From Spirochaetales bacterium (lineage in GTDB: Bacteria; Spirochaetota; Spirochaetia; DTKZ01): a DNA stretch of 5,617 bases. A program made the position numbers and the translations under genes. How positions within the stretch are numbered: position 1 is the first letter of the stretch; every line of letters begins with the position of its first letter. The notes under the pieces were generated by a model, which saw only the letters and a list, made by a program, of their open reading frames with translations, searched no databases and had not been told where the DNA came from. The stretch spans positions 1 through 5,617 of the forward strand of contig JAGODW010000122.1 in assembly GCA_017998025.1 (NCBI GenBank), in the 5' to 3' direction. Positions 1 to 5,617 of the stretch are shown piece after piece.

Positions 1-337
1 GGAGATCCTTCGATACCATCGTAAGGAGGTGATCGAGGGCTTGCTGTGCTGCGACAGGTACATAGGCGAGGGTTCCTGCAGCAGCGCGGGCGAACACATA
101 GAAAAGCAGCGATCTCTCATCAAGGAAATCAAGATCCCGGTACTCCGCACTGTAGATATAGCATCCCTTTTCCCTGTTCCAGACTATGGGTGCGTCAAAA
201 CGATCCCTCAGATACTCGATATCGCGCTTTGCCTGCCGTTCGGATATCTCGAAATGCTCTGTAATGTCCCTGATTCGTATCCCATTGTGATTCTTGATTC
301 TCTGGTCTATGAACACGACTCGTTCAAGCTGGCTCAT
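1..337 (-). CDS. HTH/WYL-domain transcriptional regulator, N-terminal 112 residues (runs off the left edge)
   Basis: Seen: the minus strand is open from ATG at 337 to the window edge with no stop, giving 112 complete codons. The protein begins MSQLERVVFIDQRIK. A winged helix-turn-helix spans about residues 5-62: ISERQAKRDIEYLRD (31-45) is the recognition-helix region and APIVWNREKGCYIY (49-62) is the wing. A linker rich in LLFYVFARAAAGTLAYVP (77-94) follows. Family knowledge: this is the layout of the DeoR-like HTH plus WYL regulators, which bind DNA in the cytoplasm and sense a ligand through the C-terminal WYL domain. That domain lies outside the window. Start choice: in-frame codons upstream reach a stop (TAG) near 402 with no ATG, GTG or TTG between, so ATG 337 is best although its ribosome site is weak. 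It is divergent from the TRAP binding-protein gene at 629, so it may control that gene, itself, or both (inference). The plus-strand frame over the same bases is a shadow. Confidence 0.85.
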   Translation of the reverse strand, partial: MSQLERVVFIDQRIKNHNGIRIRDITEHFEISERQAKRDIEYLRDRFDAPIVWNREKGCYIYSAEYRDLDFLDERSLLFYVFARAAAGTLAYVPVAAQQALDHLLTMVSKDL

Positions 338-369
338 ATCCAGAGTATCGGGTGAATTGATGTAGTGAA

Positions 370-383
370 TGATCTTTTGATCA
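370..383. repeat. Inverted repeat TGATC-TTTT-GATCA, possible operator
   Basis: A perfect 5-bp inverted repeat with a TTTT spacer lies 32 bp upstream of the WYL regulator's start codon, so it falls in that gene's probable leader. Its position suits an autoregulatory operator (inference). Such a short palindrome can also occur by chance in AT-rich DNA. Confidence 0.3.
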
Positions 384-498
384 GAAAGCCGACACGATAT
401 CTTGTTCTATTAAAAGAAAATCTGAATGGGTATATCTATAACTAATTCTGGTATCCCTATCCTATAAGCGTCGTTGGACCAGCCCTATTCCTTTCTTT

Positions 499-516
499 TT
501 TTATGAATTTTATGAA
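499..516. repeat. Tandem direct repeat, two perfect copies of TTTTATGAA
   Basis: Two identical adjacent 9-bp units occupy 499-507 and 508-516, about 54 bp upstream of the -35 box of the dctP promoter. They could be tandem activator sites or an AT-rich upstream element, or simple slippage. Function is not shown by the sequence. Confidence 0.35.
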
Positions 517-569
517 GCCTGATAAGGCTACTACCCCCTGAGCAGCGCCCATATTCAATTTTTTGAAAC

Positions 570-598
570 TTGACATCTGGCGTCTTACGACTTACAAT
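570..598 (+). promoter_or_regulatory. Near-consensus sigma70 promoter for the dctP gene at 629
   Basis: The -35 box TTGACA (570-575) is perfect and lies exactly 17 bp from the -10 box TACAAT (593-598), one mismatch from TATAAT. Transcription would start near 605, giving a short leader of about 24 nt that contains the ribosome site AGGGAGG (616-622). The spacer holds CTTAC twice, at 584-588 and 591-595, a 7-bp period that could be a regulator contact. A promoter this good suggests strong expression unless repressed (inference). Confidence 0.75.
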
Positions 599-628
599 TT
601 TAGAAAATCCTAAATAGGGAGGTAATAT

Positions 629-1606
629 ATGAAGAGAGGGATTACTATCGTTCTGATCGTTCTATTAGTGGGGGTATTCCTGGGCTGTGCAACAAGCAGT
701 AAAAGCGGTCCCCCTGTGACGATCCGGATCGGGAGCCCGTTTAAAGAAGGGCACATCCTGGTGGATACCGCTGCAAAGTTTAAGGAGATTGTAGAGCAGG
801 AGACCGGCGGTAGAATAAAAGTGGTACTTCAGGTAGGGACGGAATCAGAAGAGGCCATCAATGATAAAAACAGCAGTGGGCAGATCGAAATGCAGTCCAA
901 TGGCCACCGGGCGCTGGAAATATATGCACCCCAGTATTTCTTTTTTAACGCCCCGTACGTAATGAAAGATCTGGATCATTTTGTGCGGATCTGGGATGGT
1001 AAGCTGGGACAAAAAGCTCGTGAGGAAGTAGAGAAAAATGGTAATGTTAAATACGTGGGAGTCGTATACCGGGGGCTTCGACAGACAACCGCGAACAAAC
1101 CCCTCGTTACCCCGGATGACGTAAAAGGATTGAAACTCCGCCTTCCTACGGTAAAGACATGGATTATTGTCTGGAAAGAGATAGGAGCAGACCCGATTCC
1201 CATCCCTTTAACGGAACTCTATGCTTCCTTAAAGGACGGCCGTGCAGAGGCCTCGGAGGGAGACTTATCCCAGATCAGTTCCTTCAAGCTGCAAGAAGTC
1301 CAGAGTCATCTGATCATGACGAACCATCAGGTACAAACCGGGGGCATGCTGATACATAAACCATTCTTTGAAAAACTATCCCGGAGCGATCAGAAATTAA
1401 TCCTGAAGGCTTCGCAAAAGGCCTGTGATTGGGGAACAGAGCGACTCATCCAGAGCGAAGAGGAAATTCTCAATACCTTGAAGCAAAAGATGAAAATCGT
1501 TATTCCGGATGCCGAAGCGTTCCGTACCAAAGCGAAACCTGCAGTAGAACAACTGTTCAAGACAGAATGGCCTGTTACAACCTGGAGTGAGGTACTGGCT
1601 CAGTAG
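629..1606 (+). CDS. dctP: TRAP transporter solute-binding lipoprotein, DctP family, intact
   Basis: Role from family: captures an organic acid or similar carboxylated solute outside the inner membrane and delivers it to a DctQ/DctM permease driven by an ion gradient. Seen: 325 residues, the usual family size. A hydrophobic signal (4-19) ends at VFLGC with Cys20, so it is probably a lipoprotein; Phe at -3 is a loose lipobox, of a kind tolerated in spirochaetes. DctP landmarks follow: PYVMKDLDHFVRIWDG (109-124), RGLRQTTANKPL (148-159), and DVKGLKLRLP (164-173), whose Arg171 aligns with the conserved carboxylate-binding arginine. FKLQEVQSHLIMTNH (219-233) comes next. The common GQENP-like stretch reads EASEGD instead (207-212). 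The start is set by AGGGAGG at 616-622, 6 nt before ATG. The gene stands alone behind its own promoter, convergent with dctQM, whose own dctP is broken. It is clearly diverged from that second DctP, so it is a paralogue and not a duplicate. Substrate unknown. Confidence 0.93.
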   Translation: MKRGITIVLIVLLVGVFLGCATSSKSGPPVTIRIGSPFKEGHILVDTAAKFKEIVEQETGGRIKVVLQVGTESEEAINDKNSSGQIEMQSNGHRALEIYAPQYFFFNAPYVMKDLDHFVRIWDGKLGQKAREEVEKNGNVKYVGVVYRGLRQTTANKPLVTPDDVKGLKLRLPTVKTWIIVWKEIGADPIPIPLTELYASLKDGRAEASEGDLSQISSFKLQEVQSHLIMTNHQVQTGGMLIHKPFFEKLSRSDQKLILKASQKACDWGTERLIQSEEEILNTLKQKMKIVIPDAEAFRTKAKPAVEQLFKTEWPVTTWSEVLAQ

Positions 1607-1618
1607 ACAAAAATCAAA

Positions 1619-1650
1619 TGCCCGTGGTTTTGTGGAAAAAGCCACGGGCA
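1619..1650. terminator. Hairpin terminator between convergent dctP and dctM, probably bidirectional
   Basis: TGCCCGTGG (1619-1627) pairs perfectly with CCACGGGCA (1642-1650). The stem extends inward through one G-T wobble and three T-A pairs to about 13 bp around a 6-nt loop. Read leftward, the hairpin is followed at once by TTTGATTTTTG, a good T-tract, so it ends the dctM operon best. Read rightward, the T-run (GTTTTC) is several bases away and weaker. It begins 13 bp after the plus-strand dctP stop and lies 29 bp from the dctM stop. Confidence 0.85.
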
Positions 1651-1679
1651 ATCAGTCGTTTTCTAATTCTATACTTTAC

Positions 1680-2963
1680 CTACTTTCCAAACACTAGATT
1701 CGGAAGGAAGGTGGAAATGCAAGGTACAAAGGTGACAACTAACAGTGAGAGAACCAGGGGAATATAGTAGGGGAGAATGGCTTTTGTCACTTTGGGAACA
1801 GGAACCTGAGATACAATACTTATCATGTATAAACTCATTCCTACCGGGGGCGTTATGAGGCCTATCATCAGGTTTAAAACCATTACGATCCCTAGATGAA
1901 CAGGATCCACCCCAAGATTGATCAGGGGAGGAACAATCAAGGGGGCAAACACAAGGATTGCAGCGATGCTCTCCATAAACATTCCTACGATGAATAAGAG
2001 TACATTTACAAGCAGGAGAAGTAGATACGGGTTATCCGTAATATAGAGAAACAGGTTGCTGATGGTTACAGGCAGCTGCTCTACCGTGAGGACCCAGGCA
2101 AAGATAGCTGCAGCACTGACAATAAAAAGGATATTCGCCGTAGAAATGAGAGTTTCCCGTACCGTGGCAATAAGGCTTTCCCAGGATACTTCGTGGTAAA
2201 ACAAGATGTTGATTATGATCATGTAGAAGACAGCGAATCCGGCTAGTTCCGTGGGGCTGAAGGTTCCGCTCACTAAACCAAGAATCAGGATAACAGGTGC
2301 CAGAAGGGCAGGAAAGGAAGAGCCCAGTATTTTAAATCGATCCTTCCAGGTGAGAGGAAGGGTATCTCTCGGCCAGTCGTACTTCCGTGCTAACCAGGCA
2401 ACTTCAAGCATTAAAAAGACAGTAATGATTAAGGCAGGTACGATCCCGGCAATCAATAACCGTATCCCCGATACTTCTGCAACGGTACCAAAGATGATCA
2501 GGGGAATACTGGGAGGGAAAATGGGGCCGATCGTAGCGGAGGCGGCTGTGATGGCAGCGGATTGTTCATCCGGATACCCCTGTTCCCGCATGGCTCGAAT
2601 CTCTACATTTCCCAAGCCCCCTACATCGGCCAATGCAGCACCGGATATACCGGAAAAGATCAAACTGGCAAGCACATTTACCTGAGCAAGCCCACCCTTC
2701 ATCCGTCCTACAAAGATACGGGCGCTGCGGAAAATACGATCACTGATACCGGATGTATTCATGAGGTTTCCTGCCAGGATGAAAAGAGGAACGGCAAGGA
2801 GCGGAACAGAATTCAGGGAATTCACCATTCGATGACTTACCGCGGTAATAGAAATCCCGTGGGAATAGATATAGAGAAAAGATGGAATCCCCATACTTAT
2901 AGCAATAGGAACTTTCAGTATAACAAATAAAAGAAATAGTAAGATTACGCCGATACCTGTCAT
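1680..2963 (-). CDS. dctM: TRAP transporter large permease subunit, DctM family
   Basis: Role from family: the 12-helix inner-membrane subunit that carries the solute, working with DctQ and a DctP binding protein. Seen: 427 residues, full family length, strongly hydrophobic throughout. The first DctM signature is FSGISGAALAD (103-113), followed by IGPIFPPSIP (145-154). The second-half counterpart is LGIVMVLNLMIGLITPPVGM (357-376). These mark the two inverted halves that bind cation and substrate in characterised TRAP permeases. The start ATG overlaps the dctQ stop as ATGA (2960-2963). A ribosome site AAGGAG (2973-2978) lies 9 nt upstream, so translation is probably coupled to dctQ. It is the last gene of the leftward operon and is followed by the hairpin at 1619-1650. 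No damage is visible. Confidence 0.96.
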   Translation of the reverse strand: MTGIGVILLFLLFVILKVPIAISMGIPSFLYIYSHGISITAVSHRMVNSLNSVPLLAVPLFILAGNLMNTSGISDRIFRSARIFVGRMKGGLAQVNVLASLIFSGISGAALADVGGLGNVEIRAMREQGYPDEQSAAITAASATIGPIFPPSIPLIIFGTVAEVSGIRLLIAGIVPALIITVFLMLEVAWLARKYDWPRDTLPLTWKDRFKILGSSFPALLAPVILILGLVSGTFSPTELAGFAVFYMIIINILFYHEVSWESLIATVRETLISTANILFIVSAAAIFAWVLTVEQLPVTISNLFLYITDNPYLLLLLVNVLLFIVGMFMESIAAILVFAPLIVPPLINLGVDPVHLGIVMVLNLMIGLITPPVGMSLYMISIVSQVPVPKVTKAILPYYIPLVLSLLVVTFVPCISTFLPNLVFGK

Positions 2964-3445
2964 GGGGATTCTCTCCTTTTCCAGTGCAGTAAGCTGTCTA
3001 GAGTGGTTAGGGCAAGCAGTCCCATACCTAAAAAAACAGGAGTAAAAAACACATAGTTCGTTAACCCCAGCGCGGGAGTTTTTACGGTTCCTGCAGTTTT
3101 CATAAGGGCATGCCCGCTGATCAAAAAAATTAAAGAGAATCCAAAAAGCAGAATTTTATCGATTAGTTCAATAAATTTTGAGATTTGGGGAGGCAAAACC
3201 GCTACAAACGAGTCAACAGCGAGCAACTGCCCTTTTCTGTAAAGAATGGGAACCATAAGATACACAAAAATAACTTGAAACCATCGGGCAAGTTCATCCA
3301 TCCATCCAAAAGCAATGGAGAAAAGGTTCCGCAGGCTAATCTGAAGAAGAATCAGTGCAGCGAGCAAGCATAGGGTTCCAATAGAGCAGGCTTCCATGAA
3401 CGCCAATATTTTTTCTAATAGTCTATTACTGCTTTTTTCCTGCAT
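2960..3445 (-). CDS. dctQ: TRAP transporter small permease subunit, DctQ family
   Basis: Role from family: the four-helix membrane subunit that pairs with DctM and docks the binding protein. Seen: 161 residues, a typical length, with membrane segments at about 15-37, 52-69, 92-113 and 128-150. The conserved DctQ stretch GWMDELARWFQVIFVYL (47-63) sits at the start of helix 2, and KGQLLAVDSF (71-80) matches the usual post-helix loop. The start ATG at 3445 has AAGGA about 8 nt upstream. It overlaps dctM by 4 bp and follows the truncated dctP after a 71-bp gap holding a hairpin. It appears intact, but its supply of message may suffer because the upstream genes are broken. Confidence 0.93.
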   Translation of the reverse strand: MQEKSSNRLLEKILAFMEACSIGTLCLLAALILLQISLRNLFSIAFGWMDELARWFQVIFVYLMVPILYRKGQLLAVDSFVAVLPPQISKFIELIDKILLFGFSLIFLISGHALMKTAGTVKTPALGLTNYVFFTPVFLGMGLLALTTLDSLLHWKRRESP

Positions 3446-3463
3446 ACAGCGTTTCCTTACATA

Positions 3464-3492
3464 AAGGAGGAGAAAAAATTTCTCTCCTCCTT
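3464..3492 (-). promoter_or_regulatory. Intercistronic hairpin between dctP and dctQ with SD and anti-SD arms
   Basis: AAGGAGGAGA and TCTCCTCCTT form a perfect 10-bp stem (3464-3473 with 3483-3492) around a 9-nt AT-rich loop. It reads the same way on the leftward transcript. It lies 24 bp after the dctP stop and 18 bp before the dctQ start. In binding-protein operons such hairpins often protect the 5' message or partly stop transcription, so that more binding protein than permease is made (known pattern, inferred here). The stem is purine/pyrimidine-split, and the T-run after it is short, so it is a weak terminator at best. Confidence 0.6.
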
Positions 3493-3516
3493 GAAAGATC
3501 CTGGCTAATAAAGGAG

Positions 3517-4323
3517 CTATTTTAACATAGCTCGAATATCTTCATAGATTTTGCCATACTGGGAGCTGAATTTTGCATTCACATAAGCGGTTACCTGGGT
3601 TCGAAAAGCTTCCAGATCCAGTCCCTCTTTAGGCCCTATAACGATCATCCCATTTTTCCGGAGTTCTTCCAGGGCTAAATCTTCTACATCCTTGGTCATC
3701 TGGGTTCCTTGTTTGCCTGCTTCTCTTCCCGCTTCCAGGAGTATCTTCTGTATGTCCGCAGGAAGCCCTTTCCATGCTTTGTCGTTGAATACGACAAGTT
3801 CTGCCCCTTTAATGTGGCCTGTCAGAATAATATGGGACTGTTTTTCATATAGTTTTGCACTGAGGATTGTATCGGTGGGGTTCTCCTGCCCTTCAATGAC
3901 TCCTGTAGCAAGGGCTGTAGGAACTTCTGCCCAGTCTACGGGTACTGCAATTGCTCCCATTCCTTCCACTGCCGCCATGTAGATGGGGAAGGGGATTGCA
4001 CGAATTTTCATCCCTTTAAGATCTGCTGGTTTATAGATCGGTTTATTACAGGTAAGATGCCGGGTTCCAAAGTAGAAGGTATAGTATACGCGGACTCCAC
4101 GGCTGGCAACGAGTCCATCGTTCATTTTTTTCATGACCGGTGAATCTGGATCAGCCACTTTCATCAGTTCATCCACGTCGCGGAAAAGGAACGGTGTATC
4201 CATCGCCCCAAAATCCGGATAGAGAGAGCCAATACCTGCCATTGTGTTGTGGTGGATAGCGATGGTCCCGGTAGCTACGGCTTCCGCCTGCTCCTGCAGA
4301 GTACCTAACTGTGAAGGTGGGGA
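3517..4323 (-). pseudogene. dctP: TRAP solute-binding protein, DctP family, 5'-truncated remnant
   Basis: Seen: from about 4314 the frame reads [18 protein letters not shown], the stretch normally found around residues 60-80 of a DctP. It continues to a normal C-terminus ending IRAMLK before TAG (3517-3519). Conserved features present include DTPFLFRDVDELM, CNKPIYKPADLKGMKIRA with the ligand-binding Arg in KIR, and EGQENP, the standard family stretch. About 267 residues remain of an expected ~330. The signal peptide and first ~60-70 residues are absent. Upstream in the same frame the sequence is tktC read out of frame, reaching a stop at 4348-4350 with no ATG, GTG or TTG. The first ATG inside (4242) has no ribosome site and would give 241 residues with no export signal. 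So this binding protein is almost certainly non-functional as written. It was the operon's own partner for dctQM. Confidence 0.85.
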
Positions 4324-4610
4324 TACGCGACAAACGTACGGATCTGCTCACAGGCACGGAGGGTTAAAAACCCGGCATAGGTGGCTACAAAAGGAATCAG
4401 TCCTGCAGAAGCAAGACCTGCGGCGACTGCAACGGAATTTTGCTCTGCGATTCCCACATCGAAACATCGATCAGGGTATTTTTTTACAAACTCTACTGCA
4501 CGAAATACCTTTACTGAATCGGCAAAAACCATCACGAACCGCTTATCGGTGTTCATTAGCGTTTCTATCCCTTCGATAGCTGCGATTCGGGTACTTTCTA
4601 GATGAATCAC
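4305..4610 (-). pseudogene. tktC: Transketolase C-terminal subunit, 3'-truncated to 101 codons
   Basis: Role of the intact family: the second half of a split transketolase, supplying the pyrimidine-binding (PYR) domain and a C-terminal domain to the TktN subunit for thiamine-diphosphate-dependent two-carbon transfer. Seen: residues 1-99 match the start of the PYR domain, with FADSVKVF (29-36), [13 protein letters not shown] (46-58) and [13 protein letters not shown] (85-97). Glu56 in AEQN aligns with the cofactor-activating glutamate. The match ends at YPHL; two further codons (H, S) come from the neighbouring dctP read out of frame, then TAG at 4305-4307. Usual length is about 300-320 residues, so roughly two thirds is missing. 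The start overlaps the tktN stop as ATGA (4607-4610), a coupled start typical of these pairs. A transketolase relying on this subunit should be inactive. Confidence 0.88.
4314..4325. other. Novel joint: deletion scar (or assembly join) between tktC and dctP
   Basis: TktC homology holds through codons 96-99 (4325 to 4314), while DctP homology in a different frame is already clear from codon TCA at 4314 (SQLG). The switch is therefore abrupt. The few shared bases around CCCCACCTT could be microhomology used by both genes, since Y-P-H-L fits TktC and P-P-S-Q-L-G fits DctP. No inverted repeat, target duplication or mobile-element remnant is seen at the joint. This suggests a simple deletion or misassembly. 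Confidence 0.75.
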
Positions 4611-5419
4611 TGTTCCCCCCCCAATGCCTTTAGAGCCTCTTGGAGTTCCTCTTTTGTGGGGACTCTTTTATGCCAATCATTGTTGTTCTCCATGAAGGGA
4701 ACCCCTTTTCCTTTAATTGTTCTGGCCAGGATCATGGACGGCTGGTCCAATACCTCCTGGGCATTCTGGATAGCAGATAGAATCTGATCGATATTATGGC
4801 CGTCAATACTCTGGCAATGCCAGCCAAAGGCTTCCCATTTCGGCAAAAGCGGTTCCAGCCCGCTTACCTCGGAAATTTTACCCCCGCTCTGAAGGCCGTT
4901 ACAGTCGGCAAATACGATCAATCGGCCTGCCCTGTACTTTACCGCAGCCATGGCCGCTTCCCAGATCAACCCTTCTTCCTGTTCGCCGTCTCCGATGATC
5001 ACATAGATATAGTTCTGGTACCCCTGTATGCGGCAAGCCAAAGCCATGCCCAGGCCGATCGAAATCCCATGTCCCAGGGAACCAGTGGTAGAGTCCAGTC
5101 CAGGGGTTTTGTTCTGGTACGGATGCCCCTGGAGAATGGAATGGAGGGATCGGAAGGTAGAGAGAGCGGAAACCGGAAAAAATCCCCGCCGGGCTAAAGC
5201 GGCATAGAGCGCGGTACAGGCATGTCCCTTTGATAGGATGAAGCGGTCCCTATCCGGTTTTTTCGGATTCTGGGGGTCTATATTCATCACATGGAAGTAG
5301 AGGGCTGCCAGGATGTCAGCTATGGAAAGGGCAGGAGAAGGATGGCCATCTCCACTTTCGTAAATCATGGTAACCACATCCTTCCGTATCTGCCGGGCAG
5401 CGTTTTCCAACGTATTCAT
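4607..5419 (-). CDS. tktN: Transketolase N-terminal subunit (thiamine-diphosphate-binding half)
   Basis: Role from family: binds the pyrophosphate of thiamine diphosphate and pairs with TktC to move a two-carbon ketol unit between sugar phosphates in the cytoplasm. Seen: 270 residues, normal for a split N-subunit. Landmarks are [19 protein letters not shown] (24-42), SKGHA (63-67), QGHP (97-100), TTGSLGHG (111-118), and the cofactor motif GDGEQEEG (143-150) leading to DCNGLQ (172-177). His26, His66, His99, Asp144, Asn174 and His250 line up with the usual cofactor and substrate ligands. The chain is complete and shows no damage. Start ATG at 5419 overlaps the racemase-family stop as ATGA (5416-5419). 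The stop overlaps tktC the same way, so the three are coupled. Its partner subunit is truncated, so this protein may be an orphan half. Split transketolases inside sugar or sulfonate catabolic operons often serve one dedicated substrate; which one is unknown. Confidence 0.95.
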   Translation of the reverse strand: MNTLENAARQIRKDVVTMIYESGDGHPSPALSIADILAALYFHVMNIDPQNPKKPDRDRFILSKGHACTALYAALARRGFFPVSALSTFRSLHSILQGHPYQNKTPGLDSTTGSLGHGISIGLGMALACRIQGYQNYIYVIIGDGEQEEGLIWEAAMAAVKYRAGRLIVFADCNGLQSGGKISEVSGLEPLLPKWEAFGWHCQSIDGHNIDQILSAIQNAQEVLDQPSMILARTIKGKGVPFMENNNDWHKRVPTKEELQEALKALGGEQ

Positions 5420-5617
5420 ACAAGACCTTTACTCTTCAGAAAAGTGTGAACGGATTCTACTCCGCTTCGGAGGCTGCTCAATACCGGTTTTCCGGTAAGG
5501 GAGTGTAAAGCTTCTTGCATCTGGGCCATGGAACCCTGGGCAAGAACAAAGAGATCCACCGTATGGGCAATTCTTGATGCAGTCTGGCGGATCTTCTCAT
5601 CGTGTATTTCCGGTTTC
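5416..5617 (-). CDS. Asp/Glu/hydantoin racemase-family protein, C-terminal 66 residues (runs off the right edge)
   Basis: Seen: a frame open from the window edge ends in TGA at 5416-5418 and encodes 66 residues. IAHTVDLFVLAQGSMAQM is followed by LTGKPVLSSLRSGVESV. This DLxVLAQxSM...GKPVLSSxRSG pattern is characteristic of the C-terminal lobe of the Asp/Glu racemase fold. Family members racemise or otherwise act on amino acids, hydantoins or small diacids, classically with two cysteines. The second cysteine normally falls in an LGC-type motif; here the equivalent strand reads LAQGSM with no Cys, so a classical racemase is doubtful (inference from this fragment only). The stop overlaps the tktN start by 4 bp, so it is in the same operon and its enzyme probably acts in the same pathway. 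Its start, and the operon promoter, lie outside the window. Confidence 0.8.
   Translation of the reverse strand, partial: KPEIHDEKIRQTASRIAHTVDLFVLAQGSMAQMQEALHSLTGKPVLSSLRSGVESVHTFLKSKGLV

Larger units (their letters stand above)
338..628. other. Divergent intergenic regulatory region (291 bp)
   Basis: This gap separates the leftward WYL regulator from the rightward dctP. It carries no credible coding frame. It is AT-rich and holds a strong rightward promoter, an inverted repeat near the regulator start, a tandem 9-bp repeat, and a small hairpin AGCCT-GATA-AGGCT at 516-529. I could not find a convincing sigma70 promoter for the leftward gene; any such promoter is weak or of another type. 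Confidence 0.6.

Noticed and set aside
29..355. Plus-strand 108-codon open frame
   Set aside because: The minus strand over the same bases encodes a recognisable HTH/WYL regulator. The plus-strand product has no family-like pattern and no good ribosome site.
338..402. Longer N-terminus for the WYL regulator
   Set aside because: The frame stays open to a TAG near 402 but contains no ATG, GTG or TTG, and relatives of this type typically begin MSQLER.
516..529. AGCCT-GATA-AGGCT hairpin as a terminator
   Set aside because: The stem is only 5 bp with no T-run after it and no gene ending nearby on either strand.
2251..2930. Two plus-strand open frames opposite dctM
   Set aside because: They are the complement of conserved DctM membrane segments and show no domain of their own.
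3517..4242. Treating ATG 4242 as the genuine start of a short DctP
   Set aside because: Family homology continues in frame upstream of it to about 4314, there is no ribosome site, and the product would lack an export signal.
4169..4357. Minus-strand frame bridging the tktC/dctP joint
   Set aside because: It is a third frame matching neither gene, so it is not a fusion product. The TktC and DctP frames differ, so no chimeric protein is made.
4796..5197. Plus-strand 133-codon open frame
   Set aside because: It lies wholly opposite the cofactor-binding part of tktN, whose motifs are unambiguous.

Overview
The window looks like chromosomal DNA from a mid-GC bacterium. Its gene families are a TRAP (tripartite ATP-independent periplasmic) transporter, a split two-subunit transketolase and a WYL-type regulator. 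The style of the WYL regulator and a loose lipobox on the solute-binding protein suggest a spirochaete of the Spirochaeta/Sediminispirochaeta/Treponema kind. This taxonomic guess is inference only. No tRNA, rRNA, CRISPR array or insertion sequence is visible.

Layout, left to right. (1) 1-337, minus: N-terminal half of an HTH/WYL regulator, running off the left edge. (2) 338-628: a divergent intergenic region with a near-consensus sigma70 promoter (TTGACA, 17 bp, TACAAT) pointing right, plus small repeats that could be operators. (3) 629-1606, plus: an intact DctP-type TRAP solute-binding lipoprotein, transcribed alone. (4) 1619-1650: a strong hairpin terminator between convergent genes. (5) 1680-5617, minus: an operon read right to left, consisting of an Asp/Glu-racemase-family gene (C-terminal end only), tktN, a 3'-truncated tktC, a 5'-truncated dctP, dctQ and dctM. 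Three of its junctions are 4-bp ATGA overlaps (racemase/tktN, tktN/tktC, dctQ/dctM).

The most notable feature is near 4314-4325. The first ~99 codons of a transketolase C-terminal subunit run directly, out of frame, into the body of a second DctP. About two thirds of tktC and the signal peptide plus first ~60-70 residues of dctP are missing. This looks like one deletion of roughly 0.8-0.95 kb (estimated from usual family lengths), or a chimeric assembly join. As written, the split transketolase cannot be complete and the operon's own binding protein cannot be exported. DctQ and DctM are intact, so the separately transcribed DctP at 629-1606 may be the only functional binding protein here for that permease.

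Biologically, the ancestral operon looks like an uptake-and-catabolism unit. TRAP would import an organic acid or sugar-acid-like compound, a racemase-family enzyme would act on it or a derivative, and a dedicated split transketolase would transfer a two-carbon unit. The substrate cannot be read from the sequence.
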